From: Gordionus sp. m RMFG-2023
Lineage: Eukaryota > Nematomorpha > Gordioida > Chordodea > Parachordodidae
Assembly (NCBI RefSeq): GCF_954871325.1
Contig: NC_088775.1
Coordinates: 47,283,561 to 47,347,560 of the forward strand
Length of the DNA: 64,000 nucleotides
Direction of reading: 5' to 3'
Below the pieces are notes generated by a model. The model made no database searches and was not told the origin of the DNA. It saw only the letters and a list, made by a program, of their open reading frames with translations. The translations under genes and the position numbers were made by a program. Positions 52,620-63,465 of this stretch are shown here, piece after piece (the first letter of the stretch is position 1; every line of letters starts with the position of its first letter).

Positions 52620-53990
52620 AATTTTAAAGAAGTATTAAATAATATTTTCAATGATTTCAAATTCTATACATTCAACATCATTGATGTCAAAGTCATTCTC
52701 TACAGCTTCCATAGAATATCCAAACTCTCTTTCAAGTTTACCCCCAGGCCAATACTTATAAAAATTCTCCTGAGACATTAGAGAAATACTAGCCCCGGTA
52801 TCAAACAGCATCTCTATATTCCTATGGTCAATTTTCAAATTAACCCTCGAACATGTACATGGTTCATCTAATCTCTCCGTCATTAAAATATCATATGTTT
52901 CAATCGAAGAGTCAATGTTTATTCTATCGAAAATAACAATTTCATTAGAATTCACATTGTCCCCTAAATTCAACTCGACTCGGAATTTAAAGGCTTACTA
53001 CTGACAATTACATTTCTTTTAACTAGATTTGTGGGACATTTTTTTCAAATAAAATTCCTGACATCCCTTCTTAGGGAATAACGGAAAATATCCCTCGGAT
53101 ATTGTTCCCACTTAAACCGATTAACATCACTTCAAGAGGAATTACGAGGATAACTACTTATTTTTATTTTATCACTCCCCTTATCACGACTAACAACATC
53201 AAATGTTTTGTTATAAAAAATTTTCCGATCTCTCGGAGCCCCGACTCCTATATGATTCACTTTGCAATCATATAGTCAACACAAATTTTGAGATATTTCC
53301 ATGCAGTCCACAGCCACACGTCCCGGCATTTTACACCTAAAAAATAATCCAGCCACGTTCATACTGACCATTTTTACATTGGCATTTCCTACTTCAGATT
53401 TCTTTAACGGAAATCCCTCTTTAAAACTTTGCTCTGGGACCACGCAAGTATCCCTTTTGTGTCCCCTCCACCCGCAACGTTTGCAAATGGTAATCTCAAA
53501 TTTTTTATTTACTGACACTCCATTATTTTCCTTGTAACTAATTTTACCATTATTATTTTGCTCACATGTATGGCACCTCATAGAATTTCTGCTCAACCTC
53601 ATCAACGCATTGATGACTTCCTTCATCTCCTTTACTTCCTGGAGGATCTTGCCGGACTTCTCCAAACCATTTCTAGCCTTGATTTCATCTAAAACACCTT
53701 TTAGACTACTTTCCAAGTCTGCTACTTTTTTAACATAAACAACCAACACCGGAGTGTCCTTTAAAATTACAATACATTTCTGCCAGTACCGCAGTACCCC
53801 TTTTCACCAAAAATTTCAATATAATAATCAATAAATACATAATTACCAATATCCCAACAGTAATCAGCTGCTTACTAAATCCAATTCATGAAAGTTCTTA
53901 TACAAAACTTTATAACCCAGATCCTTATAAACGAGAACTTTATCACCAAAACTGCTCCCCACCATTCCTAAAAAAATAACCCATTTGCTC
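52620..53990 (-). mobile_element. Gag/protease fossil of an LTR retroelement
   Basis: Minus-strand fragments. One, about 53750-53276, looks like a gag nucleocapsid region with a Cys-His zinc knuckle (CKRCGWRGHKRDTC). Another, about 52973-52635, holds a retropepsin-like active-site word, LFDTGASISLM. The order gag then protease is the family's usual order. It is broken, and no LTRs, reverse transcriptase or integrase are seen next to it. Ty3/gypsy is most likely, BEL/Pao possible. Age cannot be set without LTRs. Confidence 0.65.
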
Positions 53991-54884
53991 ATAAACTTTT
54001 AATTAAGATCACCTCCCAGTTAATTCAAATTAAATAAAAATGCTTATATAAAAAGAATATATGGATATTATTACCAAAAAATTCCCAATTAAATCCGTAT
54101 TTAGTGTTAGTACTACTGCGATGCCAAAAATTTATCAGATAAAATATATATCAATAAAAATTTTGTTTTACCTTTAAAACCGAATCATTCCAAATCTTCC
54201 GATCTGCGTCACGAGCACCACTGAAAAAAAAGTAAGTATAAAAACAAACAAAAAACCCTTAATTTATATCGGTAATTTATAATTGTTCCTTTAGGAGCTA
54301 GAATTAATTTATACAAAATATTCTTTATTAGTAAAGCACAATTTACAAAAAAAATCTCCAAAACAAATATATATTCATTTTATAACCGTATATTTTATAA
54401 AAAAATTTCAAATATAAAAATATATTATCAAAAAAATCTCATAATTTTTTTAATCATCATTTCTTTTTTAATTATATTCGAACACGAACAAAAAAATATA
54501 AAATCACGTGTTCTTAAATGTTAATTATAATCCAATCAACCTTATTTATTTTGGTTGATTGGCATTATGCAAAATTCATATAAATTCGTATATGAAAATA
54601 CGACAATTACCATTAATAAATTCTTTTAAATTGCATAGATTGTATTTTGTTTTAATATGACATTCTTTGTTACTAATTCATATTCACCTTAAATAATTTA
54701 TATAATATAACATTATTACCTTAATAAAATATTTTATTTATCAAATATGGGCTTATCCAGGGGCTCAACATTTTTCCCCCTTTCAAAGCGAGAAAAAAGG
54801 ATTTCAAATTAAAAGTATTACATAAAAATGTTTTCATTTTAACAGCATCGTTCAAATCTGACGTTTTAAATTGCGACAATTTAA
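53991..54884. other. AT-rich spacer
   Basis: No feature seen. Confidence 0.5.
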
Positions 54885-55095
54885 GCATAATGAAATTCAT
54901 AATGGGAGATTTTTTAAAAATCCATGAGATTTAGAAAAATTGATGAGATTTTGAGTATTTACATGGCCGTCAATGTATTTGAAGCGATAAAATCAAAATC
55001 TCATGAAATCATTTTCACACGGTATAGCTGTGAGATTTTGATGGTGTGAGATCGAAATCTCATGGTAATCACTTTCACACGTTACACCGGGTTTA
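54885..55095 (-). repeat. Dispersed repeat, inverted relative to 49865
   Basis: Read on the minus strand it begins GGTGTAACGTGTGAAAGTGAT and contains CTCACACCATCAAAATCTCA, matching 49865-49950. It extends further than that copy, with internal inverted pieces (TGAGATTTTGAT). Confidence 0.65.
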
Positions 55096-55129
55096 AAAAA
55101 AAATTTTAAATTTAAACTTACTTACTTTT

Positions 55130-55720
55130 AAAAATATTTTAATGAAAGTGACGGAGTTACCTTTTAAGGGAAAGGTAACGCGTTTCTTTTTTTTGAATAA
55201 CGGTAACGCAAAACGTTACTTGTACTTTAAATTTTTCTTTAAAAATATGGAAATATAATTTCTTTTTTTATGTATTTTGTTTTTTTTAAATCATATAAAC
55301 AATTTAAGCCTAGTTTTTAATTCAGATCAACCATCAAAGTTCCTCATTTTTATTTTTTATTGCAGGTTTTTAAATTTCATACAGTTAATCTAATTATATT
55401 GTATAAATCAAGGTGTAATTTATATTCTCTAATAATTAAATTTATTTTATGAAGAAAATTTCAATTGTATTTAACATTTTTACACAAATAAAGAAAATTA
55501 AGGGTACTAAGTCTACGCTTTGTAAGTTTAGATTGTGCCCTAATTCAAATTTCAGCCTTAATGTCCAGCAGTTCAAATCTAAAAAAAACATGAAAGTAAA
55601 CATGAATTTAGATTAAATTCTGATAAGGATTTTAAAAATTTGATGAGGATCCGAATAAAGATTTTTGTTTTTTGAAAATAATGATCTTTAACTCTTCATA
55701 GCGCAGGTGAAAGTAAGCAT
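55130..55720. mobile_element. TAACG-family element, second copy
   Basis: The subterminal words GGTAACGCGTTTC and AACGCAAAACGTTACTTG at 55165-55225 are followed by sequence collinear with 43080-44600 but without the LINE found there. Confidence 0.6.
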
Positions 55721-56126
55721 ACCAAAAAACGATATTATTTAAAATTCTTATGGTATTTTTTTCTGGATCTTTTAGTATCTCAATATTTTACGTTATAGCA
55801 GGCGCGTACGCAGCGGGGGGGGGAGCAGAAAGACAAACCCCCCCCCCCCCCCCCCCCCCCCCCCAAAGCCAAAAAATGCAGATGCCGGATTATATTTTTC
55901 AAAAATATTATTGTTAATATTAATTTATATTTGTTAATATTTATTCTTATCTCATATATACACATATATATATATATTTTATTTATCACATTCATCTACT
56001 AAGTTATTTTATCAATCAATTTCGATTTCAAGTTTTCCTTGGCGTAATTTACCTATTATTTTCAAATTTTAGTGGCGTAATATTTATCTAAATTTCTAAT
56101 AAAATAATAATTATCTCTGAAACTTC

Positions 56127-57362
56127 TTGTCCAACAGGGAGAAAAATTGCAAGCTTGTCCAACGAGATCGAGTCTCCGCCACAGTAACAGCTATTTTGGA
56201 GTTAGAAGAGCTGATTATTAATGCTATTACTGAAATATCACAATGGCTTGAAAGAAATATTTCCTCAGAAGCAAGAAAACTATTTTATTCAATACTTATT
56301 CCAAATTTTTTTTCTCATTAGAATGTATTATTTAATTATACAACTATTTTATGTAATACTTTTAAAAACATAACATTGACTTGATTAAGAAAATGAGAAT
56401 AGCGGAGAGCATTTTATTAGAACTCAAGGAAATAGAGCTAGTGTTGTTGAAGAATTTCATATTTTATATGTTATTGTTGAGTCAAAAGCAGAGCTATACG
56501 TGTTAAATATTTGTCCCCCTCGACTTGCAGCAAGCAAGCTCATCATCAAAACATGAATATAGGATCAGTAGAAGAGTATTATAAAACAAATGTCCCCTCT
56601 CCCAACCTTTTTCATATGGTGATAGAAAAAAAATATAAATATTTGTTATATTTTTATCATGAAGATGTTAAATATCTTATGATGCCTTATTAGCTGAATA
56701 ACTATGATTAAAAGATTAACTATGGTTGATACAGTCCCAAAAAATGCTATGGATGCTTTTTATTTCAAACACATTTTAGATTATACTCCCAATTATTAAA
56801 ATGGTTATATATATTAGCAGCTCTTTAGTAAACTAATGAGAGAACATTCACTTTTTTAAGAAGAATAACAGAGCCTTGCAGAGGTACCATTTGCAGGACC
56901 AGGCCCAGATTTTATTTTAAAATTTTTTCCGGCCCGGGTTTTTTTTAAAAAAATTTTCAGGCCCGGCCCGGCTGGCTTAGCCCGAATTTTTTAAAATAAA
57001 TTATATTTATTTTTGATATTTATAGCTAATAATGGCGATTTCAAATATTTGGTTTTAAAATATACAACTCGGCTCGGATATTTTTTCTTAAAAAATTTTC
57101 AGGCCCAGCCCGGGTGTTTTTAAAAAAAAAATTACGAGCCCGGCCCGGGTATATTTAAAAAAATTAAAATACGGTCCGGCTCAGGGGCCGGGCCTGCAAG
57201 TCTGTGAAAAACATACCTATGAAATACAACATCTGAAAGTAGATTGAATGATTTGGATCTTTTGAATATTCATAGACATTTAACGCCAAGCAAGGATTGA
57301 TAATTGAAAAATTAGCTCAAAACATACAAAATACAATTATTCCTAAGAAACTTTTTGTGTAT
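56127..57362 (+). pseudogene. hAT transposase remnant (TTF-finger type), interrupted
   Basis: Plus-strand pieces: QRDRVSATVTAILELEELII (56155-56215); PRLAASKLII and SVEEYYKTNVPSPNLFHMVI (56517-56625), matching the PR..Q.HR.N.....EEYYR..IFIP.LD..I block of TTF-finger hAT transposases; EHSLF.EE/FLRRI before the nested element; then SESRLNDLDLLNIHRHLTP (57230-57290) after it. The nested GGCCCGG element falls between the FLRRI and TYL words, which are adjacent in relatives. Several stops and frameshifts are present. The N-terminal TTF finger and the first catalytic Asp are not recognisable. Confidence 0.75.
56871..57208. mobile_element. GGCCCGG-spaced element nested in the hAT
   Basis: Starts near CAGAGCCTTGCAGAGG and ends GGGCCTGCAAGTCTG, so CAGA-CTTGCAGG is inverted at the ends. 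GAATAACA and GAAAAACA flank it (seven of eight). The interior alternates GGCCCGG words with A/T runs and has no coding frame. Confidence 0.65.
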
Positions 57363-57680
57363 TAATTTATATTTACAACATTTAAATTTTTTATACTTTA
57401 TATATTTTAAAAGCTCAAAAAATTCAAATTTCAATTTTGGGTCATTTAGGTGATTCATATCGTGGGTTATATTCACTTTATATTTTATGATTCACATTTA
57501 AATGCCGGTTTATATATATAATTTTTTAAATTCACATTAGTTTAAAATTGTGTATTAGAAAAGTTATTAATCCTAATAAATTTATGCTTAGTATTTTTAA
57601 TTAAAATATTATTTCTTAAAAAATTTATTATCCCCCCCCCCCCCCCAGACCAAATTCCTGCGTACGCGCCTGCGTTATAG

Positions 57681-58128
57681 ATATGGCAAAATTAATTTTG
57701 ATTCTATTCGGTTGTTCATAAGTTGTAATTTTTTGGAGCTAAAGTGTCTGCATATACCCCACCTTGTCATCCGTAACTTTTTCCTAATATTTTAGCATTG
57801 ATATATTAGGCATAAATAGACACTTTTTTATACAGCATTTTTATTAATTAAATATTATTTATATCATATATTATAATAGTTTTTTTATGATTTATCTGAA
57901 GAGCAGAAGATTTTATTCTAAAAAAAATCAAAACAATTAATTTTGTTTCACGCTTTAAAATAATTTGTCACTTTTTTGATTATCTTGGCAAAAGCTGTCA
58001 TAATATTTTAAAATAATAATTAAAACTAAATCAGAATTTATTTAACATATGTTTAAAATATGAAAATAACAAATAAATTGAATTCTAATAAGATGTAGCG
58101 CATTTAAATTGGAGTCTTCCTGCTAATT
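57681..58128. other. AT-rich spacer
   Basis: No feature seen. Confidence 0.5.
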
Positions 58129-58704
58129 TTTTTTGCTAGTTTTATTGTAATTTTTAGGAAATTACTGAAGAATACGAGCAATAAAGGAAAAAACGAGATG
58201 TTAATGGAGAGGGAGGATGGGTACATTCAAGTGTATTATTTACAAAAAATCAGTAATTTCAATCATCCCCTATATATTATGTATCATTTGGCCCTTCAAT
58301 CAAACCTCATTTTTGATGATGACGATTGTGTGAATATAACAGGACTTATAGAAGAATAAAATATTCCAGGCGATTCGGGTATAAATGCCAATATTATAAT
58401 AACTACCATATTATGAAGATCTAATCCAGGAAATAGTTTTTATATTCCAGATTTAACAAATGCAGGTGATGACGATAATATCTCCAATTTATTTCGGGCA
58501 TACATGCCATACTACCATATTATATTATGAAGATCTAATCCAGGAAATAGTTTTTATATTCCAGATTTAACAAATGCAGGTGATGACGATAATATCTCCA
58601 ATTTATCTGACACCAGTTTCAATCCCAAGGAATTAAGTTACAGGAAAAAAGGAGGTTCGTCGATAATAACATCCTCTCTCCATTTAAAGCTTCATTAATA
58701 ATTC
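58129..58704 (+). pseudogene. Unrecognised coding-like region with in-frame 114-bp duplication
   Basis: After TAATTTTTAG a single frame reads KLLKNTSNKGKNEMLMERED, then VYYLQKISNFNHPLYIMYHL, then DDDDCVNITGLIEE and a stop. The same frame resumes with NIPGDSGINANI. Then a 114-bp (38-codon) segment occurs twice in tandem, each copy reading NPGNSFYIPDLTNAGDDDNI, and the frame closes at KELSYRKKGGSS.... Three in-frame stops interrupt it, one of them repeated with the duplication. I do not recognise the family. The acidic content, one frame kept over about 550 bp and a codon-multiple duplication suggest it was once coding; several small exons are another reading. Confidence 0.4.
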
Positions 58705-58890
58705 AAAATAATTATATTTTTTATTATAGATTTCAAATGATTAAATAATTTATCGATTTAATTATTTTCTATAATTAAGAAAAACATCTACCCATGCATC
58801 GGGTTGTCGGTAATTCCGAACAAAAAATGGTTCTAAGATCTTCGGAGAAAATGAGCCAAAAATTATTTAGCATAATAAAATTATAACTTC

Positions 58891-59088
58891 ATGATGGGTG
58901 ATCCCACTCATAATTATTTTTGCGAAAAGTCTTACTTTCACAATTCTATGGCACTCTACATCAAAAATGTCCGAAATAGTCCCGGAGTAAGAAAAATTAA
59001 AGGAGAAACAATAAATTTGGTTAGCATAAAAGTTGATTCTACCAAAAGATTAGTTGAAAGTATTCTGGGAATTAATATTCAATTTTAA
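58891..59088 (+). CDS. Hypothetical ORF downstream of the coding-like region
   Basis: A 65-residue frame ending KVDSTKRLVESILGINIQF. The composition looks protein-like (mixed polar and hydrophobic residues), and the frame is open for a little distance upstream of the ATG (MSQKLFSII). It may be a last exon of the gene remnant at 58129-58704. No domain is recognised. Confidence 0.25.
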   Translation: MMGDPTHNYFCEKSYFHNSMALYIKNVRNSPGVRKIKGETINLVSIKVDSTKRLVESILGINIQF

Positions 59089-59439
59089 ATATTTTACAAA
59101 CGAATTATCATAATATTTTCAAAATGTCATGATTGAGAGTTCACGTGTAATATATAATGTTATTTTTAATTTATTTTCTAAAATAAGTTTAATATTTAAT
59201 AAATACATATATATGTATATTTTTGAACCCTGAACCATATATTTAAAAATCATGTGAGGGAAGTTGTAAAATATCGAAGGTTCGAGTTCTCAGCCCTGGT
59301 TTAAACATTTGTTTGATAGTGTTTTTAGTTATTCTTGGCACTAAATTGAAGACATGTTTCTATTTCTAACATGCAAATATCTAAGTTAGACGTTGCATTC
59401 TGGAAGATGACAACTGGGGTAAATATAAGATATATCAAA

Positions 59440-59605
59440 CCTGAAGGTCGAAATTTTGAGCCGGACCCGGATTTAAAATTTTTATTTTATTTCAGACTCG
59501 GATTTTGAGAAAAAAATTTTTCCAGCCCCACCCGCTATTTTTGGGCCAGGTCCTTAATTATATTTTTGATGATTTTACGAGACCCCACCTGATATTTTTA
59601 AAATT
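59440..59605. mobile_element. GC-spaced repeat fragment
   Basis: GAGCCGGACCCGG, CAGCCCCACCCGC and GGGCCAGGTCC words lie between A/T runs, as in the GGCCCGG family. The ends are not clear. Confidence 0.4.
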
Positions 59606-59886
59606 TCATTTTTTTGAATAATTTTTTAATTGAAATGACAATGAGGCGCAATGTTTTATAGTCTAATAGTTATTAAATTAGTTGATTCAACATTTTTGAG
59701 AAAATCCAAATAACTTCTCCGCTATATTTACAAGTTGATTTTATTAACTTAAGCTAACTTGAACCCTTTTTTTTATGATTTACGAAAATTTAATCAAATA
59801 ATACTAATTATAGAAACAGCAACAATCAATCCTTTTACGGACGCATTTATGAATTTGGTAAATATTTTGTTTAATATAAATTTTAT

Positions 59887-60030
59887 CAGGGTGTTGAACC
59901 GAACAGCGAAATCATAATGAACAGTTATAAACCAAACCATTAATTACAAAATAAATTTCAAAAGGAGAGTACTGAACTGTTATTAATACTTATGAACCTG
60001 TCTTCACGGTTCAAAAATTATTTATTTTTT
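59887..60030. mobile_element. End fragment of the CAGGGTTTCGAACCG hAT family
   Basis: CAGGGTGTTGAACCGAACAG followed by AACAGTTATAAACCAAACC resembles the left end of the 22188-23789 element. No opposite end was seen. Confidence 0.5.
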
Positions 60031-62876
60031 TAAATGATACAATTTAAAATATTTATTTAACAGAATTTTCCCGTTGTCTTCGGACAGAAACTCATATTCT
60101 AGATACCCAGCATATGTAAACAAGATTTTTTCATTCCTTTCAAATTCGAACATCATAGAAAAAAATTCTATAAGAAAGTAAAAAAGACATTACCCCTATT
60201 TTTAACGTTTCTTCGATTAAATGCAATTTTTATAATTTTTCACGCTAAACTTATAATTTATTAAGTAAAAATCAACTAAAATAAGATCGTATTAAAATTT
60301 TAAATTTTATTTGCAAATAATATTCTGTATCAAATTGTTTAAATAATAACCAAAATAATCTGAAAAAATTCATATTGCTTAGTCATGAATTAAAAATGAT
60401 TTATAAATATCTTAATATGAGTAGAATAATCATTTACAATCTAGATTTAAGAGGAAGAAAATATTATACAATAATTTATCAAAATGTTTATTATTGTTTA
60501 CCGGAATTTATCAATTTACTTTCGTTTGGTCCTCGTTTTCTTACAAATGTTTTTAATTTGCTAAACATTGAATTAAGAAATGGCGAACGGGGGGGGGGGC
60601 GTTATCTATAATTACAGTTGATCATATTATTTTTTTCAGAATATAGGATAATTTTGTTCAAATATTTTTGAAAGTGAATTGTAAATCATTTTGTAAAATT
60701 AATTTTTTTTTGAAAAGCAAAACACATGCTCATGTTTCTAGATTTATGCACCCCTACGGAATTAATTGGACATTCAGTAACGTGACTCATCCATATATAA
60801 ATCTCATATCCAAAAATAGCAATTTACTAATCGACAAATCAATATTTTAACTTGGAATTTTTCTTTTTATATTCCTTCGCTGAGGAATGTTGGTAACTCT
60901 TTAATGAAGATTAAAAAAATTATTTGTCTATTTATTGTTGATAACCCTAGATCCACAGAGTATTTTAATCATATTGTCTTCCCGCCAAAATATATATGAG
61001 AATTTCAGATTTTTAGAGATCTTCCAGAATCACTAAATATTTTTTGGCGATGTCTAAAGTATTATTTATAGAATGGGCATTCCTTACATTAACAGTTAAT
61101 TTTATTTATTCATTCATTAAAAAATGTATAAAAAGAAAATATTTATTAATAAATATGCTCCTTCTAGGTTTCAACTAATTATGCACATGCGATTTACTTT
61201 TTATTAATGTTTTTTAGGTCAATTAACAAATTTCCTCTTGGTGTTTTTAAGGTGACACAATGGGTCTTTGGAAAATAAAATTACTTAATATCATTCCATT
61301 AAACTGCCTTAGGTTAAAGAATTTTATTCTATATTACTCTCCAACTTTATAAGGCAAAATTATCTTAAAAATTAGGAATATTTGAGTATTCTTTTCTATA
61401 ATACATTTTTATAGATATTCCTTTTTTAAAAATAATATATTAAAAATCATTTTTTTAATTGCTCTTTTTAGAATCGACTTTCTTTTAAAGTACGATAAAA
61501 ATAGGGGTAATGATTTTTTTTTCTATGATGTTTGAATTTGAAAAGGAATAAAAAATGTTGTTTAAATATTTTGTACTCTCATAATATTATTTTCTGTTAA
61601 AATAAAGAAGCTAATATTTATTAATGTTTTATATTTATTTATAGGTAACAAAAAGTTAAATCCGCTCTCATTATTGAAGGATTTTTCTCAAAATTTGCTT
61701 AAAACTATTTGAATATTGTATATTGTTTTATTATGTACTATATGTAAATATAACTTGCGCGAATCTATTAATCATTATATTTCGATAAAGGTAGTATCAC
61801 TATGAGAAAATTTTTTAATATCATTTATTACATTGCAACCAAAAAAATTGCATTATAAATATATTAGGGCTATTCCGATATTATCCACTTGTGATATTTA
61901 AAAAACCAATTTTATACCTTTTTTAAATAAAATCTTGTTTTAAATTGTAATGTTAAAAAGAATATGAAAATAATAAGTAAATGAACCAGAGTTTGAAAAA
62001 ATCTTCAATAAATTTGAGCAAAAATTTTTGATTTCATCTTGAAAGATTTTTATGCATGAAACTTATACAAGATTTACTTTTAAAAAATTTTGGAATTTTT
62101 AGGAAAATTTTTTTAAAAGTATTATTAACTGATTATAAACCTTTTTAAGATTAATAATAAAATGGTTAAATATTCCCAAAAAGGAACGATAGTATTATAT
62201 AAAAAATTTATAATTTTATCTTTAATAAAATTCCCTAACATCCTTTGTAAAGTATATACTTTTAAAATAACCATTTAAAATTGCATTGGGAATAAAATTA
62301 TATAATATATTCTTTTTAAATTTTATTTTCTGCTATATGTATGGAATTGAAGTAATATTTGAGGGAAATTAAGATAAGTATATGTAATCCAGATTATAGG
62401 TATGCCAGAATCCCAAAGGATAATAGCACCAGGCCTTATACTATCTTCTGGCAGTAAGTTAAATCTCAAGATAGTCGGTCATATGTGTCACGATTAAATG
62501 CTTTATTACGGCATATTTCATGATAGTGTGGAAAACCCCCAAAAATAAAATACACCAGAAGATTCGAAACAGTATTTTACTGATTCTTGATTCAAACTAA
62601 GGACTGTGGACTAGAATAAAAGTAATATTAATTCGTTGATTTCGAACCTAAGTACGAGCTAAGGCCTGATGGAACCTGGTATTTTTCTGAAACAAACCTA
62701 AGCTAAGGAAAAGTGATATGATCGAGAGGCTAGAGAGATGTGGGTTATGGTTACAAATGTAAAAAAATATTTCAAAAAACGATTTTTAACATAAAACTGA
62801 AAAAACAAACAGGTAACTCAGTGGTAGGGTAATAGGGTAAGGTTATACTTTCGATAAGGAAAGGAGATAAAATTGC
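60031..62876. other. AT-rich region without recognised genes
   Basis: No conserved coding, RNA or bounded repeat was seen, apart from a G run at 60590-60599. Short open frames here (for example 60375-60611 and 60668-60850) have AT-driven composition and no motif. Confidence 0.5.
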
Positions 62877-63090
62877 TTAGGCGTGGCTAGGGGAAATCCA
62901 CCCCCCCCCTTTAGAAATATGACACTTTTTGTGAATATCATTTTAACCCCCCCCCCCCTCCCCCCTTCCAAAATGTATGCATATTTCTTAAACATTAATT
63001 TAATGTATATTATACATATATATATATTTTATACAAACTAATAAAAATATTTAAAATAGTAAAAAAAACAATTGTAGTAATATTTGTAGA
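62877..63090. mobile_element. End fragment of the 14875 hAT family
   Basis: CTTAGGCGTGGCTAGG matches the terminus CATAGGGGTAGCCAGG. The following C-rich stretch and TTTTTGTGAATATCATTTTA are the complement of the 15960-16060 part of the other copy. It is joined after a short internal deletion to sequence like that element's opposite interior (ACTAATAAAAATAT). Confidence 0.65.
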
Positions 63091-63465
63091 TTAAGTTTTC
63101 CCTGGGATACAAATTTCTCAGTAAACTATAATTGAGGGAAATTTCCCGGAAAAATAGGGAAACAACGGTAAAAAATGGGAAATTTTATTTTCCAGGTCAA
63201 TGTTGATCTTTTTTCGTTTTATGTCAAAAATATATAAACTATTAACCCTTCAATAAACTATATTATAAAATTTATTAAAACAAAATTTAAATATTTTATA
63301 TTTTGAATGAGATATATGAAAAAGAAAACAGATTTTCTCTGGTGGATTTATTTTATTTTTCACCAGCTGACTCATTTCTCAAATTATTTTTATCATTTAA
63401 ATGATTTTTGCAGATTCTGAAACTAAATATATAATTATTTAAGATGTAATATCATTTTATTTGAG

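Larger units (their letters stand above)
55799..57672 (+). mobile_element. hAT element with perfect 8-bp target duplication
   Basis: The ends are CAGGCGCGTACGCAG at 55799 and its complement ending at 57672. The flanks are CGTTATAG at 55791-55798 and again at 57673-57680. Inside each end is a G/C homopolymer (a G run then 27 C at left; 16 C at right). The transposase runs on the plus strand from about 56140 to 57360, and a GGCCCGG element is nested in it. Confidence 0.93.

Noticed and set aside
53301-53537. Plus-strand 78-residue frame
   Set aside because: Antisense shadow of the gag-like fossil.
59270-59305. GGTTCGAGTTCTC, a tRNA B-box-like word
   Set aside because: Upstream sequence has no A box at about 44 nt; a SINE origin cannot be supported.
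60375-60850. Open frames of 78 and 60 residues
   Set aside because: AT-driven composition, no domain, no splice or start context, and one reads through a G homopolymer.
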